Counted from the stretch's first letter, positions 1 through 8,656 are shown. The stretch is DNA of 46,119 nt from Alphaproteobacteria bacterium (GCA_009781045.1 WQYW01000017.1:1-46119), one strand, 5' to 3'. Numbers and translations are program-made. Notes: generated by a model not told the origin, from the letters alone.

Positions 1-2
1 AC

Positions 3-107
3 AAAACCAAGAAATCGATAGTGAGAACTATTCGCAAAACGATTCGGGAGATCAGTGATGAGGAATGCGTGAACTTTATTCGTGATGCTGGATACGGTTC
101 CATGTGA
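3..107 (+). mobile_element. IS630-family transposase, C-terminal fragment (cut by window edge)
   Basis: An open frame enters from the left edge and stops at a TGA at 105-107. The visible 34 residues end in DEECVNFIRDAGYGSM, which matches the usual tail of IS630/Tc1-type transposases ('..F(S/T)PEECANYFRNAGYG'). Only the C-terminus is visible, so the catalytic DDE residues and the left half of the element lie outside. The IS end is probably just downstream, around 110-125, where the text 'aaccgctctata' resembles IS630-type termini and contains a TA dinucleotide, the usual IS630 target; this boundary is a guess. The fragment abuts a decayed toxin-antitoxin locus, which fits an accessory junction. 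Confidence 0.75.
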
Positions 108-306
108 CCGGAAACCGCTCTATATCAATGGTTTTATGAGGTTTTCAGCAGTACACCTCACTTCGTTTCCTCTCGCACGGATATCCGGCCTGTTCCACTC
201 TCGGGAACAGACTTGGTCTGATCTCACCCGATCTCCCCACCAATCGGCTCTTGATTTAGGCTGCAATCCACCGTTTAAATCAAATACTCGGAGATTGGAT
301 ATTGTC

Positions 307-597
307 TTGCCCAGGCCCGCCAGTGCAGTCGAAACAGCCCGCCTTGAGGCACGGCTGCCCGTCCATGTCTACGAGCAGATCCAACGCGCGGCACGGCTGC
401 GCGGCAAGACGCCAACGGGTTATCTTATTGCAACGGCAGGTGAGGAAGCCCGCCGCACTCTTGACGAAGAGGATGTGTTGCGCCTCGCCACCGAGGATCA
501 ACTGCGCTTCGCTGAAGCGCTGATCAACCCTCCCGCGCCCAACCACCGTCTCGCACGTGCAGCCAGGCGTCACGCTGAACTCATTGTGCCCAGGTGA
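307..597 (+). CDS. DUF1778 / TacA-like type II antitoxin
   Basis: About 96 residues containing ARLEARLPVHVYEQIQRAARLRGKTPTGYLIATAGEEARRTLDEE, the pattern of DUF1778 ribbon-helix-helix antitoxins. The tail (LRLATEDQLRFAEALINPPAPNHRL) matches the family's toxin-binding C-terminal segment. In this family the N-terminal part binds operator DNA and the tail wraps the partner GNAT toxin. The frame is open further upstream, but the homologous part begins near 307 (TTG); another TTG lies at 295, and neither has a strong ribosome-binding site, so the start is uncertain. The stop at 595-597 overlaps the first codons of the GNAT relic, the usual antitoxin-toxin coupling. The antitoxin looks intact while its partner is destroyed, so it may be an orphan repressor or simply younger in its decay. 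Confidence 0.8.
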   Translation: MPRPASAVETARLEARLPVHVYEQIQRAARLRGKTPTGYLIATAGEEARRTLDEEDVLRLATEDQLRFAEALINPPAPNHRLARAARRHAELIVPR

Positions 598-1118
598 CCA
601 ACGCAGTTCGCCATAGAGACGCTCTCCAAAGCTCCCCGGCGCGACGCCTTTTTCCTGTGGCAACGAACGAATTGATCGATATGTCACGCGAGGCCGTAAT
701 ACAGGAAATCAGACGCCGATATGCAACCTGCTTTGTCGCCTGTGAACTTTCGACCAGCCGGGTAGCAGGTTTCTATACGCTCTCATCGAGCAACGTACCG
801 CTCACGTCCGTGCCGGAGCCTCTCGCGACCCGATTGCCCCGTTATCCAACGGTACCGGCGTATTGATCGGTCTTGGACGTGATCAATCCTATGCGGGACT
901 TGGCCTTGGTGAAGCACTGTTGTTCAATGCCATCAGGGCTGCTGCCGAAACGCCGATCTGCGCTCATGCAATCTCTGCCAACGCCATCGACGAAAAGGCA
1001 AAAGGCAGCCGCCTTCTCCGCGACATTCGGGTTCGTGGTGCTGACACCAGCCAAACACCCTCTACACTACCCTCCGATTCGAACCGCACTCGGTCTGCTG
1101 CCAGACGCAACCTCGTGA
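594..1118 (+). pseudogene. GNAT-family toxin relic (TacT-like), multiply frameshifted
   Basis: Joining frames gives one GNAT toxin of roughly the expected 170-175 codons. The pieces are FAIETLSKAPRRDAF (from 607), SCGNERIDRY (653-682), SREAVIQEIRRRYATCFVAC through TSVPEPLATRLPRYPTVPA (684-860), LIGLGRDQSYAGLGLGEALL through AIDEKAKG (863-about 1009), and AAFSATFGFVVL through TALGLLP (to about 1106). The fourth piece holds the acetyl-CoA binding motif (DQSYAGLGLGEALL, family Q/RxxGxG/A). TacT enzymes acetylate charged tRNAs to block translation. At least four frame changes separate the pieces, so no functional protein is expected. The relic overlaps the intact antitoxin by 4 bp, as in active tacAT operons. 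Sequencing error cannot explain this many shifts in an otherwise clean window. Confidence 0.85.
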
Positions 1119-1222
1119 CTTTCGGGGCAATTTCGAACTCCATGCCGTACACGAGAGGCGTCCGTGACGCGCCGAATTTAGGGATCGGCACGCCTTGCCG
1201 ATCAATGATCGCGTCAGATGAT

Positions 1223-1254
1223 GCGAAGCGGCGGCACAGGGTGCCGCCGCTCGC
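1223..1254 (-). terminator. Hairpin downstream of the His-rich gene
   Basis: An 11-bp perfect GC-rich stem (1227-1237 with 1241-1251) closes a 3-nt loop and extends by gcg/cgc beyond a one-base bulge. It begins 39 bp past the stop codon of the minus-strand His-rich gene. No U-run follows on the minus strand, so it is a strong stem-loop that may stop transcription or protect the 3' end, not a textbook intrinsic terminator. Confidence 0.5.
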
Positions 1255-1292
1255 AAGGACTGCCTCCGTCGAGGAGTGCCGTCGCTGAGCTG

Positions 1293-1592
1293 TCAGCGGC
1301 GGGCCTTCCCCCGGATCACGACAACCTTGCCATGATGATGATGCGGACGCACAAACCTGTGGTGCTTGCCGCGGCCCATTCTGGCGTTGGCGTTCATCAG
1401 GTTCGCCCAGGCGTGCTTGCGGGCATGCGCCTTGGCCCTGGCTTTGCCGGCCGGCTTGACGGCCGCTTTCGCCTGGATCTGGGTGGATTTGGTCACCGAC
1501 ACGGCCCCTGCGCTCTTCGCGGTTCCAGTGGCAAGCGCCGGGGTCGCGATCACGGAAGCGGCAAGCAAAACGGCACCAATGGTCTTGAACAT
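1293..1592 (-). CDS. Small secreted basic His-rich protein, unknown function
   Basis: 99 residues from ATG at 1592, chosen because AAGGGAAG lies about 8 nt upstream and a signal peptide starts right there (MFKTIGAVLLAASVIATPALA, cleavage near residue 21); the frame is open further upstream without a reason to use it. The mature part is Lys/Arg/Ala-rich (KAAVKPAGKARAKAHARKHAW), then LMNANARMGRGKHHRF, and a terminal HHHHGKVVVIRGKARR with four consecutive histidines. Similar short, exported, highly basic His-rich proteins are common in Bradyrhizobium-type genomes, with no assigned role known to me. Metal binding by the His cluster or binding to anionic envelope polymers are inferences. It stands alone between the tacAT relic and a 900-bp gap, with a GC-rich hairpin after its stop. 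Confidence 0.65.
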   Translation of the reverse strand: MFKTIGAVLLAASVIATPALATGTAKSAGAVSVTKSTQIQAKAAVKPAGKARAKAHARKHAWANLMNANARMGRGKHHRFVRPHHHHGKVVVIRGKARR

Positions 1593-2492
1593 TTTCGTCT
1601 TCCCTTGAAATGGTTCCCGAAGCAGCACCATCGCCACTCCGATCATGGCAGGGAATGTAGGTGAGTCGCACTGAACCCATCCTGAAGCCCGTTGATGGTT
1701 TCCGTTCATCTCGGCGGAACCGACAGCGACGATGCCGGCAATCCGCGCATCAACGTGACGGGTTGGCATCAAGCGCCCTTTTGAATTCGATGCCTGTTCG
1801 CCTTTTCATCGGCACGCACTGGGAGTCATGAGTGACTTAACCTCTCCCACCCGGCTTTCATCTTTCATCCGCGTCAGTCGTTGATCCCGCCGGAAGGCTT
1901 GCCGATTCCCGATCTCTTTCGAGGGGGCGCACACATCATCGTCCGCAGCTGTTCTGCCTGGCGCAGTGCTCGCGCCCCGCCCGCCTGTGCTTTCGCCAGA
2001 GGTCGTGACGAGGTCACCTTCCGCTCCGTCCACCGCGGCTTGCCGAACCTGCCTGTTCACTCCTTCGCCCCGCCTTGCCCGGTTCCTCCCACAGAACGCA
2101 AACCCGTTCGCCGCGAAGGCGTCCCTGTCGGATTCCAGCGGTCGACTGCCACAGGATGACGCAAGACGACGCCCATTCGCCCCAAAACCCCACCAGAAGG
2201 ATGCACGGGCTTTAAGAAATGTCGGCAGATTCTCACAGAATGCAACAGGATGTTGGGGCACACCGGGTCGGGTGCGGTTCAATGTTCAATCCACCACCCC
2301 CGGACGAAAACCTGCCCGTCGCAAGGGCTGGAGGCCGGTCAGGTTCAGCAATTCGACCGAGGGCCTGAAATCGCCGCTCGCCAAGGCCTGTGCTTCCCGC
2401 TCGCCAACCGCAGCGGAAAGCAGAGCCGTGCGGCTTTTTGCGCCTCGCAAGCCAGAGGGACAAGCGAGCCAATGAAACTCAGATCTCAGATC
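1593..2492. other. 900-bp stretch with no supportable gene
   Basis: Open frames exist on both strands, as expected at this GC content, but none has a domain, a signal peptide or a convincing ribosome-binding site. The only structure seen is a 7-bp triplicate (cagatct, 2480-2500) at the right edge, in which the stop codon of the cysteine-rich gene is embedded. The stretch looks like decayed accessory DNA. Confidence 0.4.
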
Positions 2493-2933
2493 TCAGATCC
2501 GCGAAAGAAAAGCATCCGCATCACCGGCTTCGCACTTCCATTCCGCAAACACACCAACGAGCCGGCAGTTCATGCACAGGCATCCGATAGTGTACCATCG
2601 GACATCGTTACTGCCTTCATAAAGCGCCACGCCCGACAGGAGCATGAACTGCTCATGGTCGCAAACGCACGTGTGGCCCACGAACCTGGCTCCGTCCGCA
2701 TAGTCCGCGCTATCCCCCATCCAGTGCGACGTCCCGCATGCGACGCAGAAACGCCGTGCCGCCCCCTCGTCTTCATCCGATTCCAACCTGAAGATCACAC
2801 TGCCGCAACCGCATCGCGACTGCGCAAACTTTACCGCCGGGTACGCGCTCTCCCTGCTGAACCTGACGATCTCCGCTTTGACGTCTTCCACTGTTGTGCC
2901 GTACCAGAACCGGCCTTTCTTTTCGAGCGTCAC
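2493..2933 (-). CDS. Cysteine-rich putative zinc-binding protein, unknown family
   Basis: 146 residues from a GTG at 2933, preceded by AGGAG at 6-nt spacing. Cysteines are paired along the chain: CGC near residue 41, CVAC near 68, CVC near 90, and CLCMNC near 118-123. This suggests two treble-clef or ribbon-like zinc sites made of CxC and CxxC knuckles. The rest is acidic and soluble, with no signal peptide or membrane segment. I do not recognise the family. It lies 102 bp downstream of the SUFU-domain gene on the same strand, so the two are probably co-transcribed. A small zinc protein beside a SUFU protein could be a second immunity or adaptor-type component, but that is inference from context only. 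The stop codon lies inside a 7-bp triplicate repeat. Confidence 0.6.
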   Translation of the reverse strand: MTLEKKGRFWYGTTVEDVKAEIVRFSRESAYPAVKFAQSRCGCGSVIFRLESDEDEGAARRFCVACGTSHWMGDSADYADGARFVGHTCVCDHEQFMLLSGVALYEGSNDVRWYTIGCLCMNCRLVGVFAEWKCEAGDADAFLSRI

Positions 2934-3035
2934 GCACTGCTCCTGTGTCCTGTGCTCCCGGCGAAAGCGCCGTGTCGGATTAAGATAAACCGAATTTAGA
3001 ATTTTGTTGAGGGAGATTGTTGAAATTCGCGGCGG

Positions 3036-4133
3036 TCAGGCCGATCCATCGGAACTCGCGTCGCCTATGACCTCGACGGGATTGCCGTCCCCATCCAGGA
3101 TCACGGTCTTCTCCACCACCCAGCTCACGCCTTCGAGCCCGTCGATCGCATAACGTCCGGCACGGGGTTCAAGACCGCGCAGCAGCGCCTCACAGGTGGC
3201 GTCGGTGAGCTGCAGGGTCAGGACATCGTCGTCGACATTGACGCAGCTGACGTCACCGCGCCGGAAGCGCAGCGCAGTGTCATGGCCGAAATAGTGGAAA
3301 TCCCGATCAAACGGCAGCCGCAGCGGCAGGAGGGCAAGAAGATCCCGTAACGGCCCCGCACCAAGGGTGATCTCAAATGCCGGCGCGCGCGCTTCATCCT
3401 GCACCCGCCAGGACAGCACATCGACGAAGAGGCTGCCGCAGGACGAGCCGTCACGCCGCACGCCTTCATCCACCTGCGCGCGCACCTCCTCGCGTTCGAG
3501 CAGGGAGCGGCGCGCCAGATCCGTGATCCAGAGCGGCATGTGCGGCAGCAGGAGTTCAAGCAGCGGACGCGTCTTCCAGCTTCTCGCGGCCTTTTCTTCA
3601 TCGGCGGTCAGCCCGACAATCTGGAGAAACGCCAGCTGTCCGTTCGGAGTGTCGATCGCAGGGAGTTGCGGATCAAACACAAAGCCCATCGAACAGATCG
3701 CGGTGTCGGTGTCTCGCGCGATCGGCCCGTTGGCGCTCATCCAGTGGCCGTCGTCGAAGGCATTGCCGGTGTCAAACACATAGCGCGCCAGGTTCTGAAG
3801 AAAATTCAGGGCGAAAGCAGGCGGCTCCGCATCGTCCGGGCAGCAGGCCAGGCGGAAGGTCAGCTCAAAACCAAAGCCGCTTGTTTCCGCATCATTGGTC
3901 TCTTTGGCATAGAGTTCGCTGAGCCCATAGGTGACGAAATGCCAGTGGGCCACGGGAGAGGCGCATTTATAGGCGCTGATGCCGTCGAGCGGATCGCGGC
4001 CACCCATCGTCCAGCGGCGCAACGTGCCGTAATGTTTCGGTTTCTGATCGGGATAGAGACGCGCGCAGGCCGCATCAATCGCGTCCCAGCCCGGGGACAG
4101 ATCCTCCTCATCCAGTCCATCCGCACCCATCAT
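3036..4133 (-). CDS. Suppressor of fused (SUFU) domain protein
   Basis: 365 residues. The N-terminal 200 match the SUFU domain closely: PGWDAIDAACARLYPDQKPKHYGTL, DPLDGISAYKCASPVAHWHFVTYGLSELYAKE, SGFGFELTFRL, ALNFLQNLARYVFDTGNAFDDGHWM, and IDTPNGQLAFLQIVGLTADE. The second half (about 220-365) carries another conserved block (RRDGSSCGSLFVDVLSW) and a less conserved tail. In animals SUFU holds Gli transcription factors. In bacteria the domain is best known from comparative work on polymorphic toxins, where it is a very common immunity protein; no toxin gene is visible here. No signal peptide or membrane segment is seen, so it is probably cytoplasmic. ATG 4133 and ATG 4130 are both possible starts. 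The cysteine-rich gene follows on the same strand. Confidence 0.88.
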   Translation of the reverse strand: MMGADGLDEEDLSPGWDAIDAACARLYPDQKPKHYGTLRRWTMGGRDPLDGISAYKCASPVAHWHFVTYGLSELYAKETNDAETSGFGFELTFRLACCPDDAEPPAFALNFLQNLARYVFDTGNAFDDGHWMSANGPIARDTDTAICSMGFVFDPQLPAIDTPNGQLAFLQIVGLTADEEKAARSWKTRPLLELLLPHMPLWITDLARRSLLEREEVRAQVDEGVRRDGSSCGSLFVDVLSWRVQDEARAPAFEITLGAGPLRDLLALLPLRLPFDRDFHYFGHDTALRFRRGDVSCVNVDDDVLTLQLTDATCEALLRGLEPRAGRYAIDGLEGVSWVVEKTVILDGDGNPVEVIGDASSDGSA

Positions 4134-4609
4134 CCCACCCGGCTTTCTTCTGTTGCTGCTTCGCGCCGCGACTGTCCCCGGTTAAGGCGGACATCTTCCA
4201 GCGCGGCGTCTGTTTTTCCCGAAACAACAGCCGAAATCTCACCTCTCAAGCCTCACCTCACATCTGGCGTCGGATATTTGAAGTCCGATTTCTGACCTGC
4301 CGTCGAGGCATGCCGATCCGGGTGCCGTTCGCGGAAAAAATAGCGTCCCCCGACGACTGCGGGAGGGTTTTTGAAAATTGAAAATTCGTTTCTGCCCACG
4401 TTCCATTTCTGCAAGCGACTGACTGTGCTCCGTTTTGACGTTGTTGCGGCCCAGCCGACTCTGGCGATGGAGTGGATTCGTGGCAAATGGCAAATGGGTC
4501 ACCATCCCGGTTGGAGCAGCGCAATTTTCCCGGATTTTGAGCCACCCCTTGCCGGACCCCGGCAGTTGCGAAAAACCGGCAATCCCCCTGTTTTCCCGAC
4601 TCCCGAGGA
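4134..4609. other. 475-bp stretch with no supportable gene
   Basis: The stretch lies between the SUFU gene and the stop of the DUF2251 gene. It contains an AT-richer part (about 4360-4440) and a short stem (tcgga/tccga near 4270-4290). It should include the promoter of the SUFU cassette, but no convincing -35/-10 pair stood out. Nothing else was found. Confidence 0.35.
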
Positions 4610-5029
4610 TCAGGAATTGAGGGCCTTTTTTGAGAACAGTTCCAGCGCACCGTCGGACCAGGCATGCCCGGACCAGCCGGAATCCTCCGCCGGAGGCGGA
4701 AAGCCGCTGCGGCAGTAGCCCCGCCGGGCGGCAAAATCGAACACGGCGTGTGGCGTTTCATTGATGAGGAGGATGGCCTTGGTGCTGTCCACCGACCAGC
4801 CGATCTTCACCTCCGAGGGAATATGCCGGTCGGCGATATCGGCAACGTTATAGATATGGAGCGCGTTCTCGATCGGCTGGCCGCCGCGGGCGAAATCCAG
4901 AGCATAGAAGTAACCGGTGTCGCCATCATCCTCGAACACGGCAGCATAGGTGCCGTCCGGGGCCTCGGCCTCGACATGACCGGCTTCACCAACACGAATC
5001 ATCTCGGTTGCGGTAACGACGATGGCCAT
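4610..5029 (-). CDS. DUF2251 domain protein, unknown function
   Basis: 139 residues covering one domain: VFEDDGDTGYFYALD, ALHIYNVADIADRHIPSEVKIGWS, KAILLINETPHAVFDFAARRGYCRSGFP and a terminal W-rich stretch. This is the pattern I associate with DUF2251, a small cytoplasmic family of unknown role found scattered in proteobacteria. The start at 5029 is supported by AGAGG about 8 nt upstream and by homology beginning at once. There is no signal peptide. It stands alone, separated from the SUFU cassette by 475 bp and from the next lipoprotein gene by 234 bp. Its sporadic distribution and location beside a SUFU protein fit an accessory, possibly orphan-immunity role, but nothing in the sequence shows that directly. 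Confidence 0.72.
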   Translation of the reverse strand: MAIVVTATEMIRVGEAGHVEAEAPDGTYAAVFEDDGDTGYFYALDFARGGQPIENALHIYNVADIADRHIPSEVKIGWSVDSTKAILLINETPHAVFDFAARRGYCRSGFPPPAEDSGWSGHAWSDGALELFSKKALNS

Positions 5030-5263
5030 GGGGTGCCTCTTTCAGGAAGATCAGGACGTTGCGGGCGGGGCCTTCTTCTCAGGCAAGTACGGCAATAAAT
5101 TGCGGCACCAGCGCGGCAGGATCATCCTGGTGGCGCCGACGAAAGGCCCTGATTGCTGCCTGCTTCCCTGTAGCCGGAACGCCCCCTGACAAAAGAGGGG
5201 GGGGTCAAAGTGACAATGGGACGCGCCCCCTCGCCGCAGCGGATCGCTGCCGCCAGGGGGGTC

Positions 5264-5743
5264 TCAGCCCGCGGTCCGTCTTTTCGGCTTGGCCTGCCGG
5301 ACCGGTTTGGGTGCCTCGGGAACGCCCTCGATCGCGCTTAAGCGTCCGGCGGTGAAAGTATAGATCCCGGCGCGCGAGCCGCGCTGCCAGGTGATTGTTG
5401 CCACCCGCTCGCCGCGCTCATTGCTGGAGAGCAAGACATTGTCAGGTCGCCCGATGCCGCGCACCACGTCACATTCGGTGTGACCCAGCGCCACCGGGGC
5501 GCCGCCCGACACGTCCGGCTGCGCATCCGCCATCCCGGGACACATGCCGTCCGCACCGGCGAGATCCGATGCCGCCACTGGCTTGTCGGGGGTCAGCGGC
5601 GGCGATTCAATTGCGATATTCTTGATGAAGATGCGGCTCGGCTTGGAGAACCATTCGGCGTCCTTGGACAGGAGATCGGATGCTGTCGAGCAGCCTGCCA
5701 CCAGGGGGGCGACCAGCACCAGCGCCAGCGTGGAAAAACGCAT
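5264..5743 (-). CDS. Small lipoprotein, unknown function
   Basis: 159 residues from ATG 5743, chosen over upstream starts because GGTGAGG precedes it and a lipoprotein signal begins there: MRFSTLALVLVAPLVAGC, with lipobox LVAGC and lipidated Cys18. The residue after Cys is Ser, so outer-membrane sorting is expected. The mature part has one conserved block, GHTECDVVRGIGRPDNVLLSSNERGERVATITW..GIYTFTAGRLSAIE. Its layout (Gly-rich turn, then two beta strands) recalls SmpA/OmlA (BamE)-like lipoproteins, but I am not sure of homology. The tail is basic (KPVRQAKPKRRTAG). It is the last gene of the minus-strand group after pepA and holC, with 126 bp to holC. Confidence 0.75.
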   Translation of the reverse strand: MRFSTLALVLVAPLVAGCSTASDLLSKDAEWFSKPSRIFIKNIAIESPPLTPDKPVAASDLAGADGMCPGMADAQPDVSGGAPVALGHTECDVVRGIGRPDNVLLSSNERGERVATITWQRGSRAGIYTFTAGRLSAIEGVPEAPKPVRQAKPKRRTAG

Positions 5744-5869
5744 GCAGTGATGCCTCACCAGGGTAAATCCGCGCATCAACATCAAATCCCGGTCAATTGT
5801 TCCAGCGCCACTTTACGTTACCTGCGCTGCCAGTCCAGCACTCTTGCCAGCAGTCTTGCGCCAGGACGG

Positions 5870-6361
5870 CTAATTGCGCCGCCTCCAGCGTCCCTGGTCA
5901 TCAGGCTGCCAATAGGTAACCGTGAATCCACGTGCAGTACAATCCTTCCAGGCGCGGCGTGCGGCCGCCAGCGCCTCCGGATCATCCCCATTGAACAATA
6001 CCACCACACGGTCATAGGAAGCGCAATCGCCCGGCGGAGCAGCGCAGTCAATCAGGAAACGGACATTGGCGCAATTGGGGTTGGCGTCATCAAGCGCCAG
6101 CACCACCGGCTGCGCCGCAGCCCCGGCCGCCGCAGCCCTGCCGTGCGGCAGGAACGAATCGTCGCGATAGCTCCACAGATGGCCGTCCAGAGCCTCGACA
6201 TGAACCGCCGATGTCGACTGCACGACCACGCGCCAGCCCCGCTCCAGCGACTTTTCCAGCAGTGGCGGCAGGACATCGTCCACCGCCGCGCTGCGAAGAT
6301 GGTAAAACAGGGCCTCCGTAATACCCCGAGGAGACGACAGACCTGTCCCGGATTCAGACAT
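5870..6361 (-). CDS. holC: DNA polymerase III chi subunit
   Basis: 163 residues from ATG 6361, with GAGGGAG just upstream. The protein matches HolC: ALFYHL near the start, LPPLLEKSLERGWRVVVQ, LDGHLWSYRDDSFLPHG, and RFLIDCAAP..YDRVVVLFNGDDPEALAAARRAWKDC..GFTVTYWQPDDQGRW. Chi bridges single-stranded DNA-binding protein and the clamp loader of the replicative polymerase. The order pepA-holC is widespread in proteobacteria and supports the call. It lies 108 bp downstream of pepA on the same strand. A stretch of alanines (GRAAAAGAAAQ) makes the central loop longer than in E. coli. Confidence 0.92.
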   Translation of the reverse strand: MSESGTGLSSPRGITEALFYHLRSAAVDDVLPPLLEKSLERGWRVVVQSTSAVHVEALDGHLWSYRDDSFLPHGRAAAAGAAAQPVVLALDDANPNCANVRFLIDCAAPPGDCASYDRVVVLFNGDDPEALAAARRAWKDCTARGFTVTYWQPDDQGRWRRRN

Positions 6362-6469
6362 CTGGGGCTCCCTCAACAGCCCAGTTCCCACAAATGGCGG
6401 GCCCTGGCTCAGGGCCCTGGTCCATCCTCCCCGTAAAGCGGTGCCAGCCCTTCATTTCTCTCACGTTTT

Positions 6470-8002
6470 TCAAGCCGCTGGCGCCTCTTTCTGGTCTGGC
6501 AAGGGGCCTGCTCCCTCATAATGGGAGGCCACCAGATGGTCGAGCAGGCGCACCCCGAAGCCCGAACCCCAGCCCTGATTGATATCGGATTTCGGGGCTC
6601 CCATGGCGGTGCCGGCAATATCGATATGGGCCCACGCAATATTGTCGACAAAACGCTGCAGGAACTGCGCCGCAGTGATGGAACCGGCATAGCGCCCGCC
6701 GGTGTTTTTCATATCGGCGAACTGCGAATCGATCAGCTTGTCATATTCCGCAGCCAGCGGCAGGCGCCACAGCTTTTCTCCGCTCTCCAGGCCGGCTTTG
6801 ACGAGCCGTTCCGCCAGTTCGTCATTATTGGAGAACATGCCGGCATGCTCGGTCCCCAGCGCGACCATGATGGCGCCGGTCAGGGTCGCCAGGTCGACGA
6901 TGGCCCTGGGCTTGATCCTGGTGGCGACATACCAGAGCAGGTCGGCCAGAACCAGCCGCCCCTCGGCATCGGTGTTCACGATCTCAATGGTCTGGCCCGA
7001 CATCGAGGTGACGATGTCGCCGGGACGCTGAGCATTGCCGTCGGGCATATTCTCGACCAGACCAATGACGCCGACCACATTCGCCTTGGCCTTTCGCGCC
7101 GCCAGCACCTGCATCACCCCGACCACGCAGGCGGCCCCGGCCATGTCGCCTTTCATGTCTTCCATGCTTCCGGCCGGTTTGATGGAGATACCGCCCGAAT
7201 CAAAACAGACGCCCTTGCCGACAATGGCCAGCGGCGCGGTGCCGCGGCGGCCGCCGTTCCAGCGCATGACCACGCTTCGCGCCGGATGCGCCGCACCCTG
7301 CCCCACTCCCAGCAGCGCCCCCATGCCGAGCCGGCCCATGGCCTTGACATCAAGCACCTCAACCGCAACCCCGAGCTGGCGCAGGCCGACTGTGCGCTGG
7401 GCGAATTCGACCGGAGACAGAACATTGGCCGGCTCATTGACAAGATCGCGAGCCAGAATCACACCGTCCACGAGCTGGGATGCCGGCGCAAAGGCCTTTT
7501 TCGCCGCCGCCACATCACTGACCATCAGAGCCACGCTGCCCTCGCTCGGCCCCTCCTCGCCTTCCTTCTTTTTGGTCTTGTAGCGATCAAATTTATAGGC
7601 CCGCAGCCGGAAGCCCGAGGCCACCGTGGCGGCCTGGGACGCGGTCATGCTGCCGCCGGAGAGCTCGGCGACCACCGTCATGGCCATGGTTCCGGCCGGC
7701 ATCCGCCCTGCGGCAATGCCGCCGAGCCCGAGGAAATCGGCCTTTGTCGCAACCGCCTTGCCGGTGCCGATCACGATCAGGCGCGCAGCCTTGAGTCCTT
7801 CCGGAGCCAGAATGTCGAGCACAGCGCCCATCTTGCCCTTGAACAGGGTGGCCGCTGCCGCCCGCGTGACCACATCCCGCACCCGTCCAATGAGCTTTTC
7901 ACTCACCGGACCGAGTTTCAGCTCGCCGTCACAGAAAACAACCAGAATTCCCCTTGAAACCGCCGACACCGGAACAAAGCCGACTTTTATGGCATCCGCC
8001 AT
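6470..8002 (-). CDS. pepA: Leucyl (cytosol) aminopeptidase
   Basis: 510 residues from ATG 8002, chosen because GGAGGAG sits 5 nt upstream and the N-terminus [13 protein letters not shown] fits the family; the frame is open far upstream but that part shows no homology. The C-terminal M17 catalytic domain has [30 protein letters not shown] and the signature [12 protein letters not shown], which supply the two-zinc site, and ends in [13 protein letters not shown]. PepA removes N-terminal residues from peptides in the cytoplasm; in E. coli it also binds DNA. Length is normal for the family. It heads the minus-strand pepA-holC-lipoprotein group and diverges from lptF across 715 bp. Confidence 0.96.
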   Translation of the reverse strand: MADAIKVGFVPVSAVSRGILVVFCDGELKLGPVSEKLIGRVRDVVTRAAAATLFKGKMGAVLDILAPEGLKAARLIVIGTGKAVATKADFLGLGGIAAGRMPAGTMAMTVVAELSGGSMTASQAATVASGFRLRAYKFDRYKTKKKEGEEGPSEGSVALMVSDVAAAKKAFAPASQLVDGVILARDLVNEPANVLSPVEFAQRTVGLRQLGVAVEVLDVKAMGRLGMGALLGVGQGAAHPARSVVMRWNGGRRGTAPLAIVGKGVCFDSGGISIKPAGSMEDMKGDMAGAACVVGVMQVLAARKAKANVVGVIGLVENMPDGNAQRPGDIVTSMSGQTIEIVNTDAEGRLVLADLLWYVATRIKPRAIVDLATLTGAIMVALGTEHAGMFSNNDELAERLVKAGLESGEKLWRLPLAAEYDKLIDSQFADMKNTGGRYAGSITAAQFLQRFVDNIAWAHIDIAGTAMGAPKSDINQGWGSGFGVRLLDHLVASHYEGAGPLPDQKEAPAA

Positions 8003-8613
8003 GGCACTCCTCCAAAAATGGCATTCCTCCAGGAAACGGTCCCTCGCCCCCGGCGGCAGGGGGTGCGTCTGCCTCCTGAACCGCAGTTCACCGGCAATAT
8101 AGAGAACTATGGACTGTTCCCAAGCACATGCAAGACCGCCCTCCCCCTGCGTGGCCTGAAAGCCACAGAAACCATTGACTGGAACCCTTTCCATCAGGCG
8201 TGACTGCAGGACGCCGGTTGGGCACGACGCCGTGCGAACGCCGGTTTCCTTCCCGCTCAGGGAATCCGATGATGGGCGGCACGGAGGGATGCACTCAAAG
8301 TCCCCCGACCCGCGGGGGCCCTTTCCACCTGCAACAGGGCCTTGTGGGTCCGGGAAGAGGCGGCTTTTCAAGCCGGCGGGGTGCCGTGGCGGCAACCCGG
8401 CAAAATCCGTGAAATCCGCCAGAGGACAACCTTTTCCGAGCGTCAGCCTGGCGGGGGTCCAGCTTTGGGATGGCCTCCGGCGTTCGGCATCCGTTCCACC
8501 CGATTTGCGGATGTCACCCGAAAAAATACCGAAATGCAGCTCTGAGGAACCGGGTTGCATGGCGGCTGCATGGGGGGTCCATGGCTCAGGGGTTAACGAA
8601 AACCGTCATTTTG

Positions 8614-8643
8614 TTGCCGAATTGACGGGTTCCTGTGTTATGA
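8614..8643 (+). promoter_or_regulatory. Candidate lptF promoter
   Basis: A TTGCCG (8614-8619) and a TTATGA (8638-8643) are separated by 18 bp, about 75 bp before the lptF start. The match to sigma-70 consensus is fair. It would drive the lptF-lptG-lptD run, and possibly surA-pdxA-rsmA. Confidence 0.35.
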
Positions 8644-8656
8644 GGCGTGGAACGCC

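Noticed and set aside
1806..2282. Minus-strand frame of 158 codons in the 900-bp gap
   Set aside because: No ribosome-binding site, signal or family; Arg/Ala/Ser-rich composition typical of chance frames.
6521..7957. Long plus-strand open frame (about 478 codons) antisense to pepA
   Set aside because: It is the complement of a strongly conserved PepA; composition is His/Arg/Gly-rich with no domain, as expected for a shadow frame at high GC.
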